The notes beneath the pieces are model-generated. The model ran no database searches, was not told the DNA's origin, and saw only the letters and a list, made by a program, of their open reading frames with translations. Made by a program: the position numbers and the translations under genes. From Chaetorhynchus papuensis (taxonomy: Eukaryota; Chordata; Aves; Passeriformes; Rhipiduridae), in the NCBI GenBank assembly GCA_013396525.1, contig VWYX01000862.1, positions 186,001 through 250,000 on the forward strand: a stretch of DNA of 64,000 bases. The letters run 5' to 3'. Numbering within the stretch: the first letter of the stretch is position 1; every line of letters begins with the position of its first letter. Shown here in pieces: positions 42,601 through 54,600 of the stretch.

Positions 42601-45600
42601 TAAAAGCTTTTGGTCAAATAAGTTGTGAGTATCAAAGCCTTGTAAAACTGGATCGATGAATTAAACGCCTTTCTCTGTTTAAGTAGTAAGAGTTTTCCAA
42701 GCTTTGAACTCCATGTTTTGAGTAGTAAAGAAAAACAAAACAAAAAAAATCCCAAACAAAAAAAACCCCAGATGCAAACCAAGAAAAAACTCCCAGCAGT
42801 ACTAACTGATGTAATTGTTGCCTACAAGCTTCCTATTTAACTTCTGTCTCCATAAGTTCACGCTTGGAATCCTCCTTTGAGAAGCACAGTTCTGGAAGTT
42901 CAAGTCATCCCACAGAGTGCTTTGGCTCGGATATGAGTGGAGTGCATAAAATACTTGGCACTGATAATCACTTAGTATCACTGAGTCACTAATCACAGAG
43001 CTGTGGTTTGTGTTTGTTTTTAGTGATATACCTTGGAGCCACTTGGGTTTCTTGGGATCATTTGCTGTACCCACTTTGTGCACTCTTGTTTGCTTTCACA
43101 GACAAATGCAGGAAATGAACCAGACATGGAAGATGAACAAGTTTGCTGTGAAGCACTGGAGGTGATGACCCTGTGTTTTGCTTTGATTCCAACGGCACTG
43201 GATGCACTCAGTAAAGAGAAGGCGTGGCAGACGTTTATCATTGATTTACTACTGCACTGTCACAGCAAGTAAGTTTTGGTGTTGTTTTTTTATTTTCTTT
43301 TTTGTATCACATGTATTATTTTACAATTCAAAATGAGTATAAAGCCTAAATGCGGAGCAGTGGCTTCAGCCGATCTGAAATTGTGATGTGAAGTATTGGG
43401 GTGGATGTTTTCAGAAACCATCCAGGTGGAAAGTTGTTATATGTTATTAAACTTGGTTGCCAGTGCTTTGATCTGTTACTAAAGAGTTAATTTTAAAGAT
43501 ACTGTTGTTTCATGAATATTCTAACTTTTCACTGAGGAATGGTAGAGATCAGAAATTAGTGGTGTCTTAAGCCTTTCAGTATGTTTTAAAGGGAGTCAGA
43601 CTGTGGTGCTCTCAGGTGAATGGGGTCAGAATTTGAGCACTGTGTTTTGGGGTTTTTGACTTTTCTAGATAAACAGGTTGAAAAGTCTTATGTTTAGGAA
43701 TATTTACCTTAAGGAAAGGATCAATAGTGTCATCAGAGCATCTCGTTACAGTGAACTGTTTGCACACACTGGTGAAACTCTGGAGGGTTACCAGAAATAC
43801 CACAAGCTTTATTAGTTTGCACCCTGTGGAATGGGGTGTTGAATTTTCAGTTTCACTGAAGCTTGTTTGTATCGCTCATTGTATAGAAAAACAGTTCATA
43901 CTGTCAGTACTAGAAGCTACCTCTGAGCTCTTTTCTCTCATATGCCTGTAAAACTTGTGATATGTATGATAATCTCACTTAGAATGGTGCAACCGTTCAT
44001 TGTTACATGATAGAATAGCTTAAACATGAGTAGAAACAGACAACTGCTTTGTAAATGAAGATGGTGAAGTTGAACTAAGGTGTTAAGAAGTTGCTCTTCT
44101 GAATTAATGTGGAAACAAATCACTGTTTGCAGTGCAGAGAAAGTTTAGCAAATACCAGAACAGAACTCTGAATATCCTTCCATGACTATTGTTCTCTAAT
44201 CTCCTATGCTCAATCAGAGAACAATGTGAGCAAAAATATGCATGTTAGAAAATATTTTTGATGCACCATAAAAGACAAAGAAGATGACCAAGTTCAGATC
44301 TCACAAATAGAATCTTTCTAGAGTAGATGGATTGTTTGTTTTTCAGAGTTTGAGATTGGGACTTCTGTTTCCTCAGAGCATAACTATGCTACCTCTAAAT
44401 TGAGAAACAGAATGCAAAATTTTTAATACTAAATGCTAGGGCAGTTCTTCCCCTCCAAGATAATTGATTTTGTAGTGGTGTCCCCTGAGTGCAAGACTGA
44501 CTTAGTTAAGAGGAGATAGCTGAACAGCTAGTCCTAAATAATCCTGGAACCCAGAAGTATTCTGCTGATTTCTGCAGAGTGTTTGGTGGCCACATGTATG
44601 TGGCCCAAATAAATAAAAATTCTTTTTGCTGGTGTAAAGCAGTGGCACTTAACACCCACTGAAGAGACTGTTGTCTGTTAACTAAACAGAAGCCTGTGTC
44701 CTGGAGCACTCAATAGGGCAGGATTCAGGTTGGCAGCTCTAAGGAAGGTGCTTGACCTCCAGCTGTTCTACCTGCTGAGTGTGAGTTCATGGTGCAGCTC
44801 ATGTCCCGTGTGCCAGCTCTGTGCTGTCATCATGTGTCTAAAACAACACGAGATGCCTGTGCTTAGGCAGCTGCATCCCTCTCATGATTCCTTAAGAGCT
44901 CTTAGATTGTTACAGCTTCACAAAAATATAATACTTGTGTTCAAACACTGCATGCTCCTCAGAAACATAAGAGTGTGAGGCATGTGTTTGCTTGGTCACA
45001 TTTCTCACATTAGGAAGATATCACCTGTATCTATTTCATTCTGCCTTTAAATGCACAGAGCTGAGGAATGTCTGTGTGATGTGTTCCAAGCAGCTGAAGG
45101 ATTGTATCTTAAAATAACTTTCTGTGAGATGTTCTACAAAAATGTCAGCTCAGCAATCAGACCCCATGAAATGTCAATTATTGTTAAGAACAAAACAGAC
45201 CAGCTCCGCCCCACGGTCTGCTGCAGCTCAGAGCAGAGTAGGAGAACTTGCAAAGATCAGAGAAGGGTGACAAGGGAGATCAAAGCCCTGCAATGACTTC
45301 CATCTGAGGAACAGCTGAATAGCTGGGGGCACTTCATATTGGAGAAGAGATGAATGGTGGGAGGAGAATACCACAGAGACCCTTAAAATCAGAAGTAGCA
45401 AAGGGAGAACAAATGGAGAACTGTGTTTCTTTATGTAAGACCTTCTTGAGCATAACGTTTAATCAGTGCAACCCTTCAGTTTGGAAATGGTTTGAGGGGT
45501 TCTTTAATGAACTTGTCCAGTGAGGGCTATGAAATACTGCTCTTGGTAGTCTTCCTGAACCACAGATTGTTAGAAGCAGAGAGAACCTTCTGGAGAAGTG

Positions 45601-48600
45601 TCACTGTATGATTCCTTCTTCTTGTGCACTTTCCTTTGTGCATGGTACCAGAGATGGGGTGCTCAGCCAGGTGCATCTTTGCTCTGACCTCATGGTCATC
45701 CTTATGTGGCTTTGAAACCACAGTTAACCACACATGAAAAAACTCTGAAGGGAATAGGATTCTTTGGTGTGCTTTCCACCCTGACTTCATGGGCACAAAA
45801 CAAAGACAGCCACACCAAACAGACTCTGAAAAACTCAGTTTTCCATATGTTGAGATAAAATCATTTCTTCAGCATTCATTTGTAGTCTCTTCCCACACAA
45901 ACAGAGTTATTCCTAACAGTTTTTACAAGGCATACTGCTCAGACAGTTAATCCTACTACTTGAAAGAACAGGATTTGCCTTAAATATTTTTTTTTACTGA
46001 ACCATATCCATTCCAGCATTACTCCAGTGATTAGATTAGGTTCTGAGGTGGAAAATTTCCTTTAATTATAGCCACTTGAATTTTCAGGAGGGTCATCATC
46101 TCTCACATCTTACTAATGATAAATTCTGATCACTTCAAAGGTACTAAGCAAACTGCTGCAGTGACACATAAAAGCAGTTTTACTGGAGTAGTTCTGGTTT
46201 GTCTTACCAGGTACAACTAGTGCTTGATTAGGAAAAAAATTTATTTAGGATTGCAAATTGTTGCTTTATGCAATATTTGGTGGCAGTTGCAAAGGTGTAG
46301 GGGTTAGGTGTTTCTAAGTTTCTTTTTCTTTAAATATTTGATTTGTGGAACAGGTTTTGTAATATAATTAATGCATCTGAAATTTCACTGCAAGGAGAAA
46401 CAATATGATGGGTAGTGAATAATTAAACTGTTCCCATTTCTTACATTACGTTCAGTTTTAGAAAATGGCATTAAGCAGATAAACACAAATTTAATTAATG
46501 TCCTGTTTGGATAGGTAGATTGAATTTAATGTTTCTATTAAATTATTTCCAGAACCGTTCGTCAGATGGCACAGGAGCAATTCTTTTTAATGGCTACCAG
46601 GTGTTGCATGGGACAGAGACCTCTCCTTTTCTTCATTACCCTGCTGTTTACTGTTCTAGGGGTAAGTTTTCAGAGATAAAGTCTTCAGTATGCGAGGGTC
46701 TGTAAAAAGTAGTAGGGCAAAATACCTGCAAGAAAAGACAGATTGCTATTAACAGCAGTCAGTAAAACATAGGTTCCTTCTGACCTACAGGCAAGCAGCA
46801 CAGATTATTTCCATTTGAGCTAGATCAGGGGAAAAGAGACACTTTTGCATTTTCTGATAAGAATGCGAACAAGAGGCTTTAATGTCTGCATTTGATCTTT
46901 GGTGACTGCTAACCTTTAAGTAAAAATCATTAGCAGCTTAGAGAGATACCTACAGTTAGTGCCTTCTCCTACTGGTTCTGCCAGGGCCTTTCAGTTCCCC
47001 ATGCTCATGCCTCTCTTGAATGCTTGATTATAAGTTTTGATTTGGTTTTCTTTCTCCCATTCAGGTATAGAAATTGCTACTAAAATAGTTGAGAAGTCAT
47101 TCATTAACAGCTAAATACAATTGTAAACTTCTAAAAGTTTAAAAATTACCTTACACTTGTTTTCTTTTATGTTTACTGTCAGATTTAGGTGAAATATGTT
47201 GGTGCTGCACTGTAAGTAGAAGCTTGTATAAATTCTCATTTGCTTTTGGTTTACACAGAGCACTGCAAGAGAGAGAGCTAAGCATTCTGGAGACTACTTC
47301 ACCCTCTTAAGGCATCTTCTTAACTATGCTTACAACAGTAATATTAATGTACCCAATGCTGAAGTTCTTCTCAATAATGAAATTGACTGGCTTAAGAGGA
47401 TTAGGGTAAGTTTTAGCATCAGTTTAGCCTTGATAATTAGGTTTTGGCTGCTTTGTTGTAAAGTACAGTTCTAATCTTGGTAAATGTTTGCTGTTTGGAG
47501 TATCCTAACTTTATCTTAAATGGCAGGATGAAGTAAAAAGAACAGGGGAGACAGGTGTTGAAGAAACTATCTTAGAGGGTCATCTTGGAGTAACAAAAGA
47601 GTTGCTAGCATTCCAGACACCTGAGAAGAAATACCATATTGGTTGTGAAAAAGGAGGTGCTAATCTCATTAAAGTAAGTTCAAGTTTTTTGACCTATGGA
47701 GGGGAATTTTTGTCTTTGGGGGGTTTTTTGGGGGGTGGATGTTTGGAGGTGTTTTGTTGTTTGTTTTTACCTGTAAATAAGTAAAAAGAAGCTTCACATC
47801 TTGTGGTCTGTATCCATAAAAATGCTTTTAATTGGAGTTTAATGTTTTCTTCAAAAATAATTTTAAAAATTGCATGTTTCATTTATAAAGTGTATTTAAC
47901 GTTCTCATTCTTAGTGTATTCCAGTATTTGACAAACATCACACAGGAATAGTGAGCTAGATACAGGATAGTCCTGTACAGGACTGCTTTCCTTCGTTACC
48001 CCTGTAATGTCTTTCCTGCACATGTTCTTAATTAATGCTATTAATGCTTAGGGCAGGTTTGAACAAATGCATCACATCTGAGCATCTCTTTAATCAGACT
48101 TTTTTCTTTGTACCTCTGATATTATAGAACAAGAGTGTTGGTTTTTCAGCACTAATTGATAAAGAGCTTTGTAGGTAATACTGGTTTTGCAAAAGGAATT
48201 TTTTACCAATCAAGAATAGTGAGATTTATTTTTAACTTTCAGTGGGGAGGTGGTTTGCAGGGAACCACTTCAGAACGGAGTTCTTCTGTTCTAAATTTAA
48301 AAGCTCATTGTGGTGTTGGTCTCAATTTTTACTCTTACTTTGTTTTCAAGTACCCCTCTAGTTCTCAGACATTCCTTTATGTAATAACCTTTACTCTGTT
48401 ATAAAATAATTCCGATGGTAACAGGTGATTTATTGTCTTTTTTTTTCAGGAGTTGATAGATGATTTCATCTTTCCAGCATCCAATGTTTATCTACAGTAC
48501 ATGAGAAATGGAGAATTGCCTGCTGAGCAGGCCATACCAGTCTGTAGTTCACCAGCTACTATTAATGCTGGCTTTGAGCTCCTAGTTGCACTAGCAGTTG

Positions 48601-51600
48601 GATGTGTGCGAAATCTCAAACAAATAGTAGACACGTTGACTGAAATGTATTACATAGGTACAGCAATCACTAGTATGTAATACTTTTAATTATCTATTTT
48701 TTACTCTTTAATGTGTATGTCGTGTATAGGTTTTGTGTATATTATCCACTGAACCAAATGCTGAGTTTTTTAGTTTGTGGTTGGTTTGTGGCTGCTTTTA
48801 ATGTTGCAAAATCAGGCTGTCAGAATCTAGGAAAGTTTGCCAGCGTAGCCTTTATTTGTTTTTCTTTATGCAGTAAATGCACCGACTTGCATTCCATGGT
48901 CTCATCCAAATTCCAGCCCCAGTCACTTGCACAGCCTGTCCCTTCCTATCTCAGTCTCTGACTACTCCCCTTTGTCCATACCAGCTCCCAGGAACTTCAT
49001 TCTATCTGTATCTTCTACTTCTGTCTCATCATTTCAGGCTCTTCCTAACCAATCCCAGAGCCTCACCAGGTATCTTCAGCTTAATTTTAGTGCCAGTCTC
49101 TTGATTGTTCACCTGATTTGTCATCATGGTTCACACACAGGCACAGGTCCACTGTTCTGTTTCTCTTTTTAGTTCTGAACTCATTCTCTGCTTGTCAAAG
49201 TCCTTTTTCAGGGTCCATTTTGGCCTTATCTCAGCAGAGCTCTGCTCTGAAAGAACTTTCTTCCTCTTAGTGGAGGAAGAGTATGGTGATTGCAGTCTGT
49301 TAGTGCTTCAAAAGCCAATAGTCAAGTGAAACTTGGGCTAATTTTCACAAGGATGGCAAAAGGCTCATCTTTAGCATAGATTGTTGTTATCACTAAAATC
49401 ACGTAAGACTTTTTTAAAAATGAACAAGCATGAGCATATTTTCTCCAGCTCTGTATGGGATAGCAAAAATGTTTTGCTGTAATACTAACTGGGAAAGGAA
49501 AAACAGAAAAAAACCACCACCACCAACCAAACAAAATCCAAACACCATCAAACCAAGAAAACCCAAGCTTATATGGTGAGAAAGGCGGGGGAGTTGGGGT
49601 TGTTCAGCCTGGAGAAGAGAAGCCTCTGGGGGTACCTTATTGTGACCTTCATTACTTAAACATGGCTTATAAAAAAGATGGAGAAAGGGTCTGTAGTTAT
49701 AGAGGACAAGAGGCAATGATTTTAAACTGAGAGTAGATTTAGATTGGGCACAAGGAAGAAATTCTTCACTATGAGAGTGCTGACACATTTGAACAGGTTG
49801 TCCGGTTGTGGATTCCCCATCCCTGGAAGTGTTCAAGGCCACATTGGGTGGGGCCCTGAGCAATTTGTCTGGTGGAAGATGTCCTGACCCAGGGGAGGGG
49901 GTTGGACTGGATGATCTTTAAAGGTCCTTCCAACCCAAACCATTGTGTGATTTAACAGAAGGTTTAAACTCACAGCGTTTAGCAAAACCATAAGCAATTA
50001 AAAATAGTATCCCAAGGTGGGAATTGTCCACTGCCTCTCAGAGTGGCAGTGCTGCTTGACTGAATGGTGCTATCAGTGAGTCGTTTGAGGTTTTTCAATC
50101 TTTTCCTGTTTGGTTCCATCTCAGATGAATAAATGAAAAGGATAGCTTTATGATTTTCCCCTCTCCCTCATCCTTCTTTCTTCACCCTTTTCTACTGGGA
50201 AGTAGTGTATTTCTTATCACCTCACAATTAGGATTTCATGGCATTTCCTTTCACTCGAGTATTTGATAAGCACGATAGAACACCAGATCTCTGTGGTATG
50301 TCAGACAGAAGAGAGAACACATGGATGAACTGTGCATGCTCTGTGATTCATATACTGAGTCTGCTTGTAAATGTGCATGCTCTCTTGTATCAGAATTTTT
50401 TGTGTTAAAACTGCAGAACAGCAGGTTAGCATAGGAAACCTGTGATCATAAATGTTCTTGAAGAGATGTGAGGGACCTGAAAGAGAAGACTCAGGAGGAA
50501 AAAATACATATCAAATTATATAGATAGCATTTGCTAAAATTGTTTCCCATCCTGGCAAGTAAAGTGAGGCTTAAGTGAAATAATGTAATTTTTTTTTAAG
50601 ATCATAAATTTTTGAGAATATTATACTTTTTGAAAGGCTTTTAAACTGGTTATATATTCTAAATTCATTCAGCTGAATTGTTCAGCTAAGAAACTTGCTG
50701 GTATTGAGGAAAGACTTCTGTTTCACATATAAATAGATTAAATTTTTGTCTGGCCACCTCTTTAGTTATGCAGTAGAAGAAAATGTTACAACATTAAGAT
50801 TACAGATGGAACTGTCCTTCACAGAAGTTGGGTTAATTTCAGCAATTAAGTTTTCTGATGGAACATTGTTTTTTATTAAATTGCAGTGTGATACAGACTA
50901 ATAATAATAATTTTATGCCACTGCCCTTTGTACCGCATTAATGTCCTCTTTCTTTTATAACAAACCAGTTCCCTGAGCACATTCTGCTGTTTTCTCTTAG
51001 CTTGTGAAGCGCTCACAGAATGGGAATATCTGCCACCTGTTGGGCCTCGACCGCCAAAGGGATTTGTGGGACTGAAAAATGCTGGTGCCACTTGTTACAT
51101 GAATTCTGTCATTCAGCAGCTGTACATGATTCCAGCCATCAGGAATGGGATTCTTGCAATTGAAGGCACAGGCAGTGATGTAGATGATGATATGTCTGGG
51201 GATGAAAAGCAGGACAATGAGGTAAATTTAATTATATAGAATTACCTAATCTTTAAATTGTAATTAATTTTTTTATGAAAAGGTCATAATAAATTTCAGT
51301 TGCTAACCAATTACTTTGATTTCCACTGATATCCATGGGGAAAATAGGATAACATTTCATACTTGAATAGTTTCACTGCCAGAGGGGCACTTGAGAAGAT
51401 CCAGGTGGCAGTGTTTCCAGAATATCCTCATGATTTTCTACTGGAGAGCACTGCACCTTAATTCTGCCACCACAGCTCTGTTAATGCAGAGACAGTATTT
51501 AGGTTTTCAGCTGAGAGTGTGAAGCACCTTAGATTGTCAAATTAAACAAAGGATGCAACTAACTCTGGGACAGCTACATAGGAAAGTGAATTGCACGAAT

Positions 51601-54600
51601 TTTCTTCTGCTTTTCAGAGCAATGTTGACCCACGAGATGATGTGTTTGGTTATCCACATCAGTATGAAGACAAACCAGCACTGAGCAAAACTGAAGACAG
51701 AAAAGAGTACAATATTGGAGTTTTGAGGCATCTCCAAGTAATTTTTGGCCATTTAGCAGCTTCCAGGCTACAGTACTATGTTCCAAGAGGGTTTTGGAAA
51801 CAGTTTCGGTAAGTAGAAAATTGAGTATTGATGTTTGTTCACTGGACCACTGAAGTACAACAAAACTAATCATAGTAGAATGGCAGTGGTGTAAAGTGTA
51901 AATTAGCGGAAGTTGTGCAACTTTATATGCTTTTTCACCATTCTGTAGGAGTCTGTTGATAAACTATAAAGTTTACAGCAGGATGATTATTTTGAATTTT
52001 AGCAGGTTTTGATAGTGAGACACTGAATTAAATATGAAGTTATACCAAGACCATGTTTTTACTTACCAGAAAGTGTCGGGGTCAGAACAACAGGTCATAT
52101 AGTACATTAAAAACCAGTAGCTTGGCTCTTAAAGGAGGAGGTGTTAGTAGCTTGAATAATTATTTTTTTTCAAAATTATTAGCAAACAAAACAAAAAATA
52201 TTTGACAAAATATGCTTTCATTTTCAGACTTTGGGGTGAACCTGTAAATCTACGTGAACAACACGACGCTTTAGAGTTTTTTAATTCCTTGGTGGACAGT
52301 TTAGACGAAGCTTTAAAAGCTTTGGGCCATCCAGCAATGTTAAGTAAAGTTTTAGGAGGGTCCTTTGCTGATCAGAAGATTTGTCAAGGATGCCCACATC
52401 GGTAAGTGTTGAAGATTTTAATCTTTTTTACAGAAAAACAACCCGTGTTTGTATCCTTATAAAAGTAATCAGAGCTAAAGAGTGGGTTTTTTAAGCTAAT
52501 AGATTTTGCTGCCTTATTTTTTCTGCAGATTAACACTCATTTGTCTACAAGTGCCTTGAAGAATACTTAATCATTATTGCTTCTACTTCACAGATTGTAT
52601 GTGAAGAATTGTGTATTGATCAAGGCAGGAAAAAAAATAAGCTTTTTCATGTTAAAAGTGAAAACAATTGTAGGGGCCAAATGCAATGTAGAGAATTTTA
52701 ATACCTGGCCAACAATTGTTTCTGTCTTTGGTTTTTCATAGTGTGTGTTTAGAGCTGAGCCAAGTAGGAATCTTGAGTTTCAATGAGTAAAGTGTTCATA
52801 CTCCCTATGTAACCTGTAATTAAGGACGGTGGTACAGGAGGTTCATCTTTGTCTTAAGGTTCCTGCTGTATTTGTAGTTAACTTTAAATGTGAATACTGA
52901 AATTCAGCTTTGTAGAGGGTATGTAAGAAACCACCCATGCCAAATCAGACTGCAAGTCTGTAGCTCACTGTTTTGATGATGGATGTTAATGAAGGAATAG
53001 AACTAGGCATTGTAAAGCTGTAATTCCCTAGACTTTTTAATCTATCTCTCTTTTTGAGATGGATGGTTAAAATTGCATGCAAAAGTCAGCATGGCCTAAT
53101 GATGAACTTACTCTTTTATTGCATTTGGCTTTGTTTTATTATTGTATTTAATTTCTGTCACTATCAGTTGGCCTTCCTACTGTTCAGATCATGTGTGATT
53201 CTTTAACAATACAGATCTCTGTATATTGCCATTGCAAATACTCTTTTATTTTGAAAGCTGACCATTTCCTTTAGCCTTCAGTTAGCAATTAAAAGACAGG
53301 AAAAAATGATGCAAAAGGATTTTATTGAGATAATCTTTCAACTTCAATTGAGCTAATGTATGAATAAGAAGAAGTGAACATCTTAGGTTTCATGGGTTAA
53401 AATGAGTGACTATGAGTTGAAATACTGGTAAAATGGTAATACTGCTAAAAATAAGGTAAAATGATAGCACTGATTTTACTTCATATGCAATGGGTAATTA
53501 AATGGCAGGTTTAGAAGAGAAGCAACATGAATTACCACTCATTCCTGATATTATGTACTATCCTGAAGTATTTTCTGTGGTTTTGGAACTCTACTGGATT
53601 TGCATAATTGTGCTTATTAATAAAAGTGTTACCCTGATTGTAGTTTAGGGAGGAGAAAACTCATGGTAACTAAATTGTGTATTCGTATATGGCAAATTAA
53701 CAGCCTTTCTATGTTTTGTAAGTTATTTAATGGATGAATGAATATTGCTGTTGGTTGAAGTGTTTCTAAATATTTATTTATTCAGTCTTTGAAGGCTTGA
53801 TTGCATATCAGGGAAACAAGCCCTTCAGGGTTACACTGGAATAGATGCAGCTTTTTAAATTCATTCATCACTTCTTTATCTTTAAAAACAAAAAGTTGTT
53901 TCCAGGATGTATCAACGGGTTGTCTCTCAAGCTGTGCTGGTTCATTGCTAGAGATTTGTTTGTAGATTATATTTAGAACACAGTGTGAAAGCCAGTCATA
54001 AACATGCAAAAAGATTTTATGAAGATGGTGATTCAGAGATTTTTACATAGAAAATAAAAAGGCTTTTTGTTTGGTTTTTGCTGAATTTGCATCTGTTTTG
54101 AACTGTTGTCTTTAGGTGTGATACAGTATTTGTGTTTATCAGTCTAAATCCTGACCCTAAAAATATGGTGTGCAGCTACTGTAATGTAATTGTAGGAAAA
54201 CTGCAGTAAAAAAGAGTTCAGTTCTTGTACTGCTCACACGCTGTAGCACATGTAAAACATAAAAAGTAGAACACATTCCTACCTTTCTCATACGTTTACC
54301 TATTCATTCCTAGGTATGAATGTGAGGAATCCTTCACAACTCTGAATGTAGACATAAGGAATCACCAAAACCTTCTTGATTCTTTGGAACAGTATGTCAA
54401 AGGAGATTTATTGGAAGGTGCAAATGCATATCATTGTGAAAAATGCAACAAAAAGGTAATGCTTCCTTATATATTAAATTTGTGTACAGCTGTGATGTTA
54501 CAGTTGTACTAAGTTCATGTTCAAGTCTACAAGTCTTAGTTCATGTTCAGGGGAGAAAAGTCGTCTTTTCATTTCCCAGTTTGGTATTTGGTGAGAGTAA

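Larger units (their letters stand above)
40384..43101 (+). other. Intron (2.7 kb) with a perfect hairpin
   Basis: AT-rich intron. It contains the 13-bp-arm hairpin at 42585-42619, a G/T stretch near 41515-41555 and an A/C-rich tract at about 42722-42790. A more GC-rich patch at 41850-42110 is unexplained. No gene recognised. Confidence 0.75.
48673..51000 (+). other. Intron (2.3 kb) with a CR1 fragment and a pyrimidine-rich patch
   Basis: Holds a C/T-rich patch (about 48885-49215) of unknown origin, an A/C-rich tract (49501-49567) and the CR1 fragment right after it (49568-49952). The open frames at 48713-49863 fall in these and are not genes. Confidence 0.8.

Noticed and set aside
49414..49863. 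149-codon antisense open frame
   Set aside because: It crosses the A/C tract and the CR1 fragment; repeat-derived chance frame.
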